From Paenalcaligenes hominis (lineage in GTDB: Bacteria > Pseudomonadota > Gammaproteobacteria > Burkholderiales > Burkholderiaceae_B), in assembly GCF_011927625.1 (NCBI RefSeq), contig NZ_JAATIZ010000001.1, positions 372,001 to 436,000 on the forward strand: 64,000 nucleotides of DNA. The letters are read 5' to 3'. The notes beneath the pieces are model-generated. The model worked only from the letters and a program-made list of their open reading frames with translations, was not told the origin of the DNA and did not search any database. The position numbers and the translations under genes are program-made. This document shows positions 37,165 to 45,193 of the stretch, in pieces. The stretch's first letter is position 1; every line of letters starts with the position of its first letter.

Positions 37165-37929
37165 GTGAGCCGACATTTCATTCCAATTATTTCAATAATT
37201 GTTTTCTTCTTACTTTGGAAAGGGTATGTGTTTTTCTTCGAGGTGTCACCTTTGGTGCTGCCACCTCCAGAAGATGTGCTATCTGCGTTAGTCAGATTAA
37301 TGCAGCGTGATGATACCTACTACCATATTTATACCACCTTGGTAGAGTGTTTGGGCGGCTTTTGTATAGCTGTAATTTTGGGAACCGTACTTGGGCAGTT
37401 GCTAGGTCGTATTGACCTTTTAGATAGAATATTTAAGCCTTTTGTGATTGCACTACAGCTAACACCTAAAGTCGCTTTGATTCCTTTGTTTATTCTGTGG
37501 TTTGGGTTTGGTATTGAGTCAAAAATCATTATCTCTGCCTTATTAGCCTTTTTTCCTGTTTTTTCAAATAGTTATTTAGGGGCTAAATCGGTAGATACAG
37601 GATTAATCGAGGTATTTCATGTAGGCCGTGCTACGTCTTGGCAGAGGTTCCGATTGTTAGTTGTTCCAGCATCCTTGCCGTATATTTTGACGGGTATGGA
37701 AATGGCGATTGTGCTGGCTATTATTGGGGCCGTTGTGTCTGAGTTTGTTGCTGGGTCCCGAGGACTGGGCTATTTGGCTACGATCAAATTGCAAGATTTA
37801 GAGGTTGATACTTTATTTGCTGTGGTGATTCTGCTGGCTATGATTGGTTTTGTTCTTTATTTTGCAGTGGGGTCTTTGCGTAAAGTGGTTATACCTTGGC
37901 ATGAGTCAGCACAAACAGCAAAGCATTAA
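37165..37929 (+). CDS. ABC transporter permease (SsuC/TauC type)
   Basis: A 254-aa membrane protein with about six spans. The conserved cytoplasmic loop is VFHVGRATSWQRFRLLVVPASLP (EAA loop equivalent). I prefer the GTG at 37165, seven bases after GGAG and two after the previous stop, over an ATG at 37108 that would sit inside the ATPase gene. Last gene of the operon; a strong terminator follows. Confidence 0.88.
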   Translation: MSRHFIPIISIIVFFLLWKGYVFFFEVSPLVLPPPEDVLSALVRLMQRDDTYYHIYTTLVECLGGFCIAVILGTVLGQLLGRIDLLDRIFKPFVIALQLTPKVALIPLFILWFGFGIESKIIISALLAFFPVFSNSYLGAKSVDTGLIEVFHVGRATSWQRFRLLVVPASLPYILTGMEMAIVLAIIGAVVSEFVAGSRGLGYLATIKLQDLEVDTLFAVVILLAMIGFVLYFAVGSLRKVVIPWHESAQTAKH

Positions 37930-37970
37930 ACTATCTATCTTGCTTTTTAAGGTGACGTATCTTTAAGGCG

Positions 37971-38013
37971 TAAGCGCCCGGTTAAAATGTGTTAACCGGG
38001 CGCTTATATTTTT
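37971..38013 (+). terminator. Rho-independent terminator of the porin-ABC operon
   Basis: Perfect 15-bp arms (37971-37985 and 37992-38006) with a GC core and a 6-base loop, followed by a T-rich run. It closes the operon before the accessory patch. Confidence 0.88.
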
Positions 38014-38137
38014 ACATTACGGAAGTATTCATAAGACCGTATTTTTCACGCCACTTATAAAACGTTGCATTGCTCATGCCATGCATACAGCATAACTCTG
38101 GAATCGGCGTACAGGCTTTAGCTTGTTTCAAAGTGTA
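38012..38137 (-). mobile_element. IS3-family orfA remnant, central part
   Basis: Translating the minus strand gives TLKQAKACTPIPELC, then HGMSNATFYKWREKYG and a premature stop. This is the helix-turn-helix part of an IS3-family OrfA. The N terminus is missing here; a matching N-terminal piece lies on the other strand at 38847-38915. Confidence 0.75.
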
Positions 38138-38157
38138 GCAGCCATTAAATTACTTGT

Positions 38158-38175
38158 GTTATCATATTTGATAAC
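38158..38175. promoter_or_regulatory. Operator palindrome of the HigBA-type module
   Basis: GTTATCA-TATT-TGATAAC is a perfect 18-base palindrome ending 16 bases before the toxin start. Such sites are where the XRE antitoxin represses its own operon. Confidence 0.7.
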
Positions 38176-38191
38176 AAGAAAGAGGTAATAA

Positions 38192-38509
38192 ATGATCTGG
38201 AAAATTGATTTTTATACAGGTGTTGAAGATGAGATTTTAGACATGCCTCCTAAAATTCAAGCTCGAATGATCAAACTTTTGGAGCTAATAGAAAAGCATG
38301 GAACCAATTTAGGACCACCGCACACGGAGTCTTTAGGCGAGGGCTTATTTGAAATACGAGCTAAAGCGCAGGAGGGTATTGGTCGAGGCCTATTTTGTTA
38401 TTTAAAAGGTAAACGTATTTACGTTTTGCATGCCTTTGTAAAAAAATCTCAAAAAACACCTAAAAAAGAGCTAGATTTAGCTAGAAAACGTCAAAAAGAG
38501 GTTGGTTAA
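38192..38509 (+). CDS. RelE/HigB-type toxin (Gp49-like)
   Basis: A 105-aa protein of the phage-derived Gp49/HigB-like group: GLFEIRAKAQEGIGRGLFCYLKGKRIYVLHAFVKKSQKTPK carries the RelE-fold core with the usual Lys-rich end. These toxins cleave mRNA on the ribosome. It precedes its antitoxin by two bases, toxin first as in higBA. Confidence 0.88.
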   Translation: MIWKIDFYTGVEDEILDMPPKIQARMIKLLELIEKHGTNLGPPHTESLGEGLFEIRAKAQEGIGRGLFCYLKGKRIYVLHAFVKKSQKTPKKELDLARKRQKEVG

Positions 38510-38511
38510 TC

Positions 38512-38787
38512 ATGAGCTTACACAACTTAAAGCAAAGAGCATTAGAGAATCTTGAAGTTAAAGCTGAATATGAAAAACTTACGGAAGAGTTTGCCTTCAT
38601 TAACCAGCTACTTACTATGCGTAGTCAGGCTGGCTTAACGCAAGAAGAAGTCGCTAAACGTATGCAAACACAGAAAAGTAATATTAGTCGTTTAGAGCGT
38701 GGTAATAGTAATCCTAGTTGGCAGACTTTAGTTAAGTATGCGCATGCTTGTGGGTTTGAGTTAACGCTGCAGTCAGTAAGGCGGTAA
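38512..38787 (+). CDS. XRE-family antitoxin (HigA-like)
   Basis: A 91-aa protein. Residues ~37-80 form a lambda-repressor-like helix-turn-helix (RSQAGLTQEEVAKRMQTQKSNISRLE), and the rest binds the toxin. It should neutralise the preceding RelE/HigB toxin and repress via the palindrome at 38158-38175. Confidence 0.88.
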   Translation: MSLHNLKQRALENLEVKAEYEKLTEEFAFINQLLTMRSQAGLTQEEVAKRMQTQKSNISRLERGNSNPSWQTLVKYAHACGFELTLQSVRR

Positions 38788-38846
38788 GGTAATTCCCCCA
38801 CTAAACCGCAGTGCTATAACGTAAAGTTTCCCGAATAGGAAATTCA

Positions 38847-38915
38847 ATGAAAAAGTCTCGTTACACCGACAGTCAGGTCATGACGAGTCTCAAGCAGGCC
38901 GAAGCGGGCACTTAA
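38847..38915 (+). mobile_element. IS3-family orfA remnant, N-terminal part
   Basis: An ATG opens MKKSRYTDSQVM followed by LKQAEAGT and a stop, the usual start of IS3-family OrfA. It is 22 codons long, with no orfB near. It is oriented opposite to the fragment at 38012-38137, with the HigBA-type module between the two. Confidence 0.75.
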
Positions 38916-38934
38916 GCCACGCGCACGAAGCATA

Positions 38935-38962
38935 TTGCATCAATAGTAGCGTAATGCTACAA
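38935..38962 (+). promoter_or_regulatory. Promoter with overlapping palindrome before the ParDE-type module
   Basis: TTGCAT (38935-38940) and TACAAT (38957-38962) are 16 bases apart. GTAGC-GTAAT-GCTAC (38946-38960) overlaps the spacer and -10, a good place for antitoxin autorepression. Confidence 0.55.
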
Positions 38963-38991
38963 TAGGTGCATAAGTCACACAGGAGTTAATT

Positions 38992-39213
38992 ATGGCAACT
39001 ACAAGTATTCGTATTGATCAAATTTTATTTGATAAAGCAGAAATCATGGGTAAAGCCTTAAACCGAACTACTCCCAAACAAATTGAGCATTGGGCAAAAA
39101 TAGGCAAAATGATGGAGGACAATCCTGATCTACCCTATGAATTTGTTCAACAAGCTATTATTGCTCAGGCTGAAAAAGAGGCAGGAGAGTTAGAGGTTTA
39201 CCGCTTTGACTAA
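38992..39213 (+). CDS. ParD-like antitoxin
   Basis: A 73-aa protein beginning TSIRIDQILFDKAEIMGKALNRT, a ribbon-helix-helix-like start, followed by PKQIEHWAKIGKMMEDNPDLPYEFV as in ParD-like/TA antitoxins. It overlaps the toxin gene by 8 bases. AGGAG precedes the ATG. Confidence 0.8.
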   Translation: MATTSIRIDQILFDKAEIMGKALNRTTPKQIEHWAKIGKMMEDNPDLPYEFVQQAIIAQAEKEAGELEVYRFD

Positions 39214-39502
39214 AATTATTCAGGTCTTACAGACACCTACTTTTAAGAAGGCAGTTAAGCGTTTACAGAAAAATCAAAAAAAAGAGTTAGATCAAGCCAT
39301 TAAAACAATAATGGCTGATCCTCTATTGGGTGAGCAGAAAAAAGGCGATCTCGTTTTTCTGCGTGTTTACAAGTTTCAAATGGTGAAGCAACTCACCTTA
39401 TTAGGCTACAGCTACCAAGATGGTGCTGTTTCATTAGAATTATTACATGTAGGCAGCCACGAAAATTTCTATAGAGATATTAAGTCTAGCATTAATAAAT
39501 AA
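39206..39502 (+). CDS. RelE/ParE-type toxin
   Basis: A 98-aa RelE-fold toxin (FKKAVKRLQKNQKKELDQAIKTI, then FLRVYKF and LELLHVGSHENFYRDIK). It starts at TTG overlapping the antitoxin stop, so production depends on antitoxin translation. It should inhibit translation or gyrase; the fold alone does not separate RelE from ParE activity. Confidence 0.8.
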   Translation: MTKIIQVLQTPTFKKAVKRLQKNQKKELDQAIKTIMADPLLGEQKKGDLVFLRVYKFQMVKQLTLLGYSYQDGAVSLELLHVGSHENFYRDIKSSINK

Positions 39503-39903
39503 CTCAGCCATTCAGCCCTAATCCCAACCTACCATTTCTAGAGCAGCTAGAAAAAAACAAAGCTTGGTGCGGCCTTAGTTTTGGCAAGCATAATTTTCAG
39601 TTCAACAGCTTAGAGCAATTAAGTCAGGCTGCTCAACACCTTAAAGACGGTAATATTTTAGAGCAAAAGCAAAGTTTTAATGGTATTTTGCTAGGTGTTT
39701 TACCTGCCTCAAAAGTGTTTGAGTTTAAAATTAGTCAGACTGATAAAATAATTAAAGGAAAAATAAGCCCCGAACTTAAAGATATAGACTCAATTTATCA
39801 GGAATGGCTTTTTAATGAATCAAAAATAGACTGCAAGTTGGTCACTGTAGGTCAAGGCACACCAAGATATACACTTATTGGTATTAATGCGCCTCAACCG
39901 TAA
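39499..39903 (+). pseudogene. 3' remnant of an unrecognised gene
   Basis: The frame is open from 39499 and reads as a plausible protein (FLEQLEKNKAWCG, SFGKHNFQFNSLEQL, then GVLPASKVFEFKISQTD) to the stop at 39901-39903, but it has no ATG; the only candidate start is a TTG at 39688 without a ribosome site. I do not recognise the family. It is probably the tail of a gene cut by the rearrangements of this accessory patch. Confidence 0.5.
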
Positions 39904-39929
39904 ATGAGTGCCAACAGACAGTCAAACCA

Positions 39930-40232
39930 TCAAATCGTATCCACAGTAATATACGGCTCGTTTTTTTCTGTTGTTTCTGCTGTAGGCACAGGGGTAACAG
40001 TGCGCTCTTTAGGCTGCGCTTGTGCAAGCCATTTGGTAGGAAGTCCAACAGCAGCCAATAAAGTAATGCCCGGGAACAGTAGGCCACCAATTAACCAAGC
40101 CCCAAAGGAATAGCCTTTTTCTTTGGCGACATAGCCGGTTAAAAAGGCGCCAACCAGCCAGGCCAGCACGCCCCAAAAAAAGCTAAGCCCCATAAACCCA
40201 AAGTAGTAATGCCAGATGCTAACGGTGCCCAT
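39930..40232 (-). CDS. Small membrane protein of unknown function
   Basis: A 100-aa protein with two or three hydrophobic segments (~12-33 and ~42-63) and a polar C-terminal tail rich in Thr/Glu/Pro. AAGGAAA lies before the ATG, supporting expression. No family recognised. It sits alone between the toxin-antitoxin patch and gabD. Confidence 0.6.
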   Translation of the reverse strand: MGTVSIWHYYFGFMGLSFFWGVLAWLVGAFLTGYVAKEKGYSFGAWLIGGLLFPGITLLAAVGLPTKWLAQAQPKERTVTPVPTAETTEKNEPYITVDTI

Positions 40233-40354
40233 GTGTTTTCCTTTTTAGATCGATGAATGCGTTAGCTCTATTCTACCTATAATTGCAATGTGCATTTTTC
40301 TAAACAAGATCACTATTTCCTCTGCTTATTTGGCTTTAAAAAGCAGAAGGCAAT

Positions 40355-40384
40355 AAATTAGCCCCCGATGGTAGGGGCTAATTT
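40355..40384 (-). terminator. Terminator downstream of gabD
   Basis: 11-bp arms (40355-40365 and 40374-40384) with four G:C pairs at the top and A/T at the base; T residues follow on both strands. It lies 25 bases after the gabD stop. Confidence 0.75.
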
Positions 40385-40408
40385 TCTAAGGCGATGGGAT
40401 TTGTGTCT

Positions 40409-41869
40409 TTAGTCTAGGCCAAGTCCACCTATGCACACGTATTTGCTTTCTATGTATTCCTCTATGCCTTGTCGGCCGCCTTCCTTGCCCATGCCGGATT
40501 CTTTAAAGCCGCCAAAGGGGGCCTCTACAGCGGTGATCAGGCCTTCGTTAATGCCTACCATGCCATAGTGCAGCGCATCCATAACACGGAAGCTGCGGCC
40601 GAGACTAGAAGTATAAAAATAACACGCTAAGCCGTATTCGGTGTCGTTGGCGATTTGAATGGCTTCTGCTTCGGTGTCAAAAGAATAAATAGGAGCGATC
40701 GGGCCAAAAATTTCTTCTTTGAAAAAAGACATAGAGGGGTCTACGTTCGAGATAACAGTAGGCTCGAAGAATAGGCCCCCTAGCGCATGGCGTTTTCCGC
40801 CTGCGGTGATTTTTCCGCCTTTTGCCGTGGCGTCGGCAATAAAGGCTTCGACTTTAGCAATGGCTTTTTCATCAATCAGCGGGCCTTGTTGGGTCCCCTT
40901 TTCTAGTCCGTTGCCTACTTTTAGTTGGTTTACGTGTGCTGCAAAGCGGGTGACAAATTCATCGTAAATGCCTTTTTGTACTAGAAAGCGGTTGGTGCAT
41001 ACGCAGGTTTGGCCAGAGTTACGAAATTTAGTGTTGATAGCGCCTTCAACGGCGAGCTCGATATCGGCATCATCAAACACAATAAACGGGGCGTTGCCGC
41101 CTAGCTCCATAGATACTTTTTTGACTGTGTCGGCAGCTTTTTTTAAGAGGATTTTTCCTACTGGGGTCGAGCCCGTAAAGGTAATTTTATTAACAGCCGG
41201 GTTAGCACAAAGCTCATCGCCAATTTCAGAGGCTGAGCCAGTAATGATGTTGACCACGCCTTTAGGAATGCCGACTTCTTCGCAGAGGATGCCCCAAGCA
41301 ATGCCTGAGTAGGGGGTTTGAGTGGCGGGCTTGACCACAATGGTGCAGCCGGCGGCTAGGGCTGGGGCCAGTTTGCGTGCCAGCATCGACGAAGGGAAGT
41401 TCCACGGTGTAATGGCGGCAACTACGCCCACGGGTTCTTTAGTGACTAGGATTTTTCTGCTGGTCCATGGGCTAGGGACGACATCGCCATATATCCGACG
41501 TGCTTCTTCGGCAAACCAAAGTACATAGGCTGCCGAGGACGCGACTTCTGCCATGGCTTCGGCAAGAGGTTTACCTTGCTCTAGGGTTAAGAGCTCGGCC
41601 AGAACTTTTTGGTTTTTTAAAATAACGTCGTGGAGGTCGCGTAGCAATTGGGCACGCGTAGCAGGCGAGGTACGACGCCATTCGGTTAGGGCGGCACTGG
41701 CCGCTGCGATAGCACGTTGTGTTTCGGCTTTGCCTGAACGCGGTATATGGCCTAATACCGTGTTATCTGCTGGGTTGGTGACGGCGATGGTGTCAGCCGA
41801 GTCCGCATGTACCCATTCTCCGTTAATTAGGTTGGCGTTGCGTAAAAAATGTTCCGTGGTATGGGGCAT
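40409..41869 (-). CDS. gabD: NAD(P)-dependent succinate-semialdehyde dehydrogenase
   Basis: A 486-aa aldehyde dehydrogenase, normal GabD length. MELGGNAPFIVFDDADI holds the catalytic Glu, FRNSGQTCVCTNRF the catalytic Cys; ITPWNFPSSMLARKLAPALAAGCT is the nucleotide site. It oxidises succinate semialdehyde to succinate; related aldehydes such as glutarate semialdehyde are possible. It is divergent from a solute-binding protein, with an operator-like palindrome between them. Confidence 0.9.
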   Translation of the reverse strand: MPHTTEHFLRNANLINGEWVHADSADTIAVTNPADNTVLGHIPRSGKAETQRAIAAASAALTEWRRTSPATRAQLLRDLHDVILKNQKVLAELLTLEQGKPLAEAMAEVASSAAYVLWFAEEARRIYGDVVPSPWTSRKILVTKEPVGVVAAITPWNFPSSMLARKLAPALAAGCTIVVKPATQTPYSGIAWGILCEEVGIPKGVVNIITGSASEIGDELCANPAVNKITFTGSTPVGKILLKKAADTVKKVSMELGGNAPFIVFDDADIELAVEGAINTKFRNSGQTCVCTNRFLVQKGIYDEFVTRFAAHVNQLKVGNGLEKGTQQGPLIDEKAIAKVEAFIADATAKGGKITAGGKRHALGGLFFEPTVISNVDPSMSFFKEEIFGPIAPIYSFDTEAEAIQIANDTEYGLACYFYTSSLGRSFRVMDALHYGMVGINEGLITAVEAPFGGFKESGMGKEGGRQGIEEYIESKYVCIGGLGLD

Positions 41870-42007
41870 AGTTTGTCTCTAAATAATAATTAATAAGCAT
41901 CAACAACACAGACTTAGGGGATGAGCTGCTTTTTTGACAAGGCCCAAGCCAAGATTAGGCGCAGGTTTGTACTAATTGCGGCTTTCCCAAAGCCTGCTAA
42001 TCTGTAG

Positions 42008-42025
42008 TGTGACCATGTGGTCACA
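42008..42025. promoter_or_regulatory. Palindromic operator between gabD and the solute-binding protein gene
   Basis: TGTGACCA-TG-TGGTCACA is a perfect palindrome with 8-bp arms, 49 bases before the solute-binding protein start. A nearly identical site occurs at 54931-54946, and both are followed by ATTTAA on the + strand. Confidence 0.7.
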
Positions 42026-42074
42026 TTTAAGTTTGAAAATGGCTCCTTTTTACATTTTTCAGCTGGGGATAGGT

Positions 42075-43649
42075 ATGAATATACTGCGAAATAAAAGACT
42101 CGTGGGGGCAATGTTGTTCACCGCCACAACGGGGATGACGGTAGCCAGTGCGCAAACCGTAACAGCGGTGATGCACTCGGGTTTGCGTATGATGGACCCG
42201 ATACAAAGTACCGCTTTTATCACTCGTGAGCATGGTTACATGATCTACGATACCTTAGTAGGCATTGATTCAAATTTCAAGGTGCAGCCGCAAATGGCGG
42301 ATTGGGAGGTGTTGGATGACGGAAAGGTGTACCGGTTTACATTGCGTGATGGCTTGAAATGGCACGATGGCACACCGGTCACGTCTGAGGACTGCATTGC
42401 GTCAATTAAACGCTGGCTAGATAACGACAACACAGGGCCTGTATTAAAAGACTTTTTAGCTGATACCAAAATAGTGGATGACCAGGTGTTTGAGCTTCAC
42501 TTAACCGAAGCGACTAGCCTTATGCTTGATAGCTTAGCAAAAATCAGCTCTCGTCCTGCCTTTATGATGCCTAAACGTATCGTAGAAGAAGCTAACGAAA
42601 AAGCTGTTAGCGAAATGATCGGCTCTGGCCCGTTTAAGTTTGTGCAGTCTGAGTTTCGCCCTGGCGTTAAGGTGGTTTATGAAAAAAATACCGATTATGT
42701 GCCTCGTGACGAGCCTGCTGACTGGACTTCGGGTGGCAAGCAGGTGAATGTAGATCGAGTCGAATGGGTAAGCATGCCTGACGCAATGACGAGTGCGAAT
42801 GCTTTAATTAATGAAGAGGTCGATTTTATAGAAAAGTTTCCTTTTGATTTATTGCCTTTAGTGGAAAATATGCCTGGGATAACTGCTAAGGTGATCGATC
42901 CTTTAGGAAACTGGAGCTATTATCGTTTCAATCATAAGCACCCGCCATTCGATAATAAACTCGTACGCCAGGCTGCTATGTACGCTGTAGGCCAAGAAGA
43001 CGTTATGAAAGCTTTAGTGGGTAACGCTGATTACTATTCAACGTGTGCTTCTCCTTTTGGTTGTGGTACACCCAATGCGACCGATTACGGCAAAGAAATG
43101 ATTATTTCGGCAAATGCCAAAAAAGCAAAAGAGCTGTTGGCTGAGGCCAGCTATGATGGCACGCCGGTAGTTCTCTTGCACCCCACTGATCATGTGATGG
43201 CTTCGCCTCAGCCAGTGGTTATTGCCTCAGCATTAAAAGCCGCTGGCTTTACTGTTGATATGCAATCCATGGATTGGCAGTCAGTCGTCACGAGACGCTC
43301 CAATGCAAACGAGCCAGCGCAAGGCGGGTGGGGTATTTTTGCGACTTACGGTATTGTTGCAGCGTCAGGCGACCCGTTTGCTAACACAACTATTGCAGCC
43401 AATGGTAAAGATGCTTGGTTTGGTTGGCCTGACGTGCCTGAAATCGAGGCTTTGCGTTTAGAGTATGCGCGTGCGACCGATGATCAAAGCAAACAAGCTA
43501 CTGCTGCTAAAATTCAGGAATTCGTAGTGGACGAAGGCGTGATTGTGCCATTAGGGCAGTTTCGCACCCCCGCAGCCTTTAGAAATACGCTACAAAATAT
43601 CCCTGAAGCCCCGATCACTGTATTTTGGGGACTCGAAAAAAATAGCTAA
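42075..43649 (+). CDS. ABC transporter solute-binding protein family 5 (Dpp/Opp-type)
   Basis: A 524-aa periplasmic binding protein. The ATG at 42075 follows GGGGA and begins a signal peptide (RNKRLVGAMLFTATTGMTVASAQ). The mature part has TVTAVMHSGLRMMDP and LRDGLKWHDGTPVTSEDC, typical of family 5. It is a close paralogue of the protein at 48690-50282, which is encoded with the permeases, so it probably feeds the same transporter. It is a single gene with the palindrome above upstream. Confidence 0.9.
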   Translation: MNILRNKRLVGAMLFTATTGMTVASAQTVTAVMHSGLRMMDPIQSTAFITREHGYMIYDTLVGIDSNFKVQPQMADWEVLDDGKVYRFTLRDGLKWHDGTPVTSEDCIASIKRWLDNDNTGPVLKDFLADTKIVDDQVFELHLTEATSLMLDSLAKISSRPAFMMPKRIVEEANEKAVSEMIGSGPFKFVQSEFRPGVKVVYEKNTDYVPRDEPADWTSGGKQVNVDRVEWVSMPDAMTSANALINEEVDFIEKFPFDLLPLVENMPGITAKVIDPLGNWSYYRFNHKHPPFDNKLVRQAAMYAVGQEDVMKALVGNADYYSTCASPFGCGTPNATDYGKEMIISANAKKAKELLAEASYDGTPVVLLHPTDHVMASPQPVVIASALKAAGFTVDMQSMDWQSVVTRRSNANEPAQGGWGIFATYGIVAASGDPFANTTIAANGKDAWFGWPDVPEIEALRLEYARATDDQSKQATAAKIQEFVVDEGVIVPLGQFRTPAAFRNTLQNIPEAPITVFWGLEKNS

Positions 43650-43680
43650 GTTTTAAATTAATAAAGAAAGTCTGTGTACT

Positions 43681-43717
43681 ACACCTTAAAGACAAGCGAT
43701 GACTTTCTTTAAGGTGT
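43681..43717. terminator. Hairpin between convergent genes
   Basis: ACACCTTAAAG (43681-43691) pairs with CTTTAAGGTGT (43707-43717) between the ends of the solute-binding protein and D-aminoacylase genes. A T-rich segment lies within the loop side rather than after it, so termination is moderately supported. Confidence 0.5.
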
Positions 43718-43732
43718 TAACACAGGGTGAGC

Positions 43733-45193
43733 TTAACTTACGCTTGGTGCTCTTTGTAATACTCTTCCGGGACGTGCGCTTGTTACGGCTCCATCTTTCC
43801 AAGCTATTTTACCGTTCACAATGACGGTCTCAATACCAATTGCTGGAATAGTAGGGTGTGCAAAGCTTGAGCCTTCTGCAACCGTTTCCGCATTTAAAAT
43901 AACTAGGTCAGCAAAGGCGCCTTCGCGTATTACGCCTCTGTCTTTTAAGCCAAATTTTTCAGCACTTAACCCAGTCATTTTTTTAATGGCTTTCTCAAAA
44001 CTGAATAGGCCTCTGTCGCGTGAGTAATGCCCAAGTACTCGAGGAAAACTGCCCCACAGTCTAGGGTGTGGTACTTCGTCATGAGGGAGGCCGTCAGAGC
44101 CAATCATCGTATCTTTAAAAGCCAAAATTCTCGATACATCCGCTTCGTCCATGCGGTGGTAGATAGCACCGGCAGGCGACAGTCGCTTAATAGCGTCCTC
44201 TTGAGTTGTTTCCCACTCTTTAACAATGTCTGCAAGCTCACGCCCTGCCATAGTGGGGTGGGGAACAGACCAAGTGACTGTGACTTTTAATGCGGAAGCG
44301 GCAGCTTTTGCAGCAAGGACGGTAGAGGAGGCAGAGTAAGGATAGCAGTCTAAGCAAATCGGTTGTAAAGCCATTTGCTTTTCAATAAAAGCTAAAGTTT
44401 CAGAAGAGCGGCCAAAGTTTTGCTTGCCTGCGACTTTGTGATGCGAGATAACCACTGGTAAGTCCGCCTCGCGCCCAATTAAAAATGCTTCTTCTAATGC
44501 CTCCATGACTTCATCACCTTCGTCGCGTAGGTGTGTACAGTAAAGGCCACCGTACTGACTTGCTACTTTAGCTAACTCAATGATCTCTTCTGTGCTTGAT
44601 AAAAAGGCAGGCTCATAAGCTAGTCCCGTAGATAACCCAATTGCACCTGCTTTCATAGCCTCGACTAACAATGCTTTCATTGCTGTGATTTCGTCTGGAG
44701 TAGCAGGACGGTTAAAGTCTGACATCACGGCAATGCGCAAGGTAGTATGCCCTACTAATAAAGCACTATTGGTCGTTGGTGGTGATTCGCCTAATGCTGC
44801 TATATAGCTGGCAAAGGTAGGATACTTAAACCAAATACCTTCGCCGTCTAGTAAATTCATCGGGGGCGTGATGGGCGGTGTCATAGGTCGAGGGGTAGGC
44901 GCCAGTGAAATACCACAATTACCAGTAATAACTGTGGTGACCCCTTGAGTGATTTTTGGCAACATAGCTCCGTTAGAGAGCATAACGCGATCATCGTGAG
45001 TATGGGTGTCTATGAAGCCAGGTGTAACCAATAGGCCTTCAGCATTGAGGTCATTTTCTGCGGTCCAATTAGTGGCGTCTCCCACCATAACAATACGGTC
45101 TTCTTTGACGACCACATCAGCTGCAAACCGGGCGCGCCCGGTGCCGTCCACGACTTCTGCATGGCGAATAATTAAATCTGCGTGCTTAGACAT
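43733..45193 (-). CDS. N-acyl-D-amino-acid deacylase (D-aminoacylase)
   Basis: A 486-aa amidohydrolase. PGFIDTHTHDD carries the HxH metal site, ITGNCGISLAP and STGLAYEP are D-aminoacylase signatures, and DGLPHDEVPHPR lies near the end of the barrel. It removes an acyl group from N-acyl-D-amino acids to give the D-amino acid. Its start overlaps the end of the ABC ATPase gene, so uptake and hydrolysis are coupled. A dihydroorotase-like activity is less likely. Confidence 0.87.
   Translation of the reverse strand: MSKHADLIIRHAEVVDGTGRARFAADVVVKEDRIVMVGDATNWTAENDLNAEGLLVTPGFIDTHTHDDRVMLSNGAMLPKITQGVTTVITGNCGISLAPTPRPMTPPITPPMNLLDGEGIWFKYPTFASYIAALGESPPTTNSALLVGHTTLRIAVMSDFNRPATPDEITAMKALLVEAMKAGAIGLSTGLAYEPAFLSSTEEIIELAKVASQYGGLYCTHLRDEGDEVMEALEEAFLIGREADLPVVISHHKVAGKQNFGRSSETLAFIEKQMALQPICLDCYPYSASSTVLAAKAAASALKVTVTWSVPHPTMAGRELADIVKEWETTQEDAIKRLSPAGAIYHRMDEADVSRILAFKDTMIGSDGLPHDEVPHPRLWGSFPRVLGHYSRDRGLFSFEKAIKKMTGLSAEKFGLKDRGVIREGAFADLVILNAETVAEGSSFAHPTIPAIGIETVIVNGKIAWKDGAVTSARPGRVLQRAPSVS

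Noticed and set aside
43733-45193. Possible PicC-like 3,6-dihydroxypicolinate decarboxylase, which would complete a picolinate route
   Set aside because: Its motifs (THTHDD, ITGNCGISLAP) are those of D-aminoacylases, not of the amidohydrolase-2 decarboxylases, and it sits in the peptide-transport operon.
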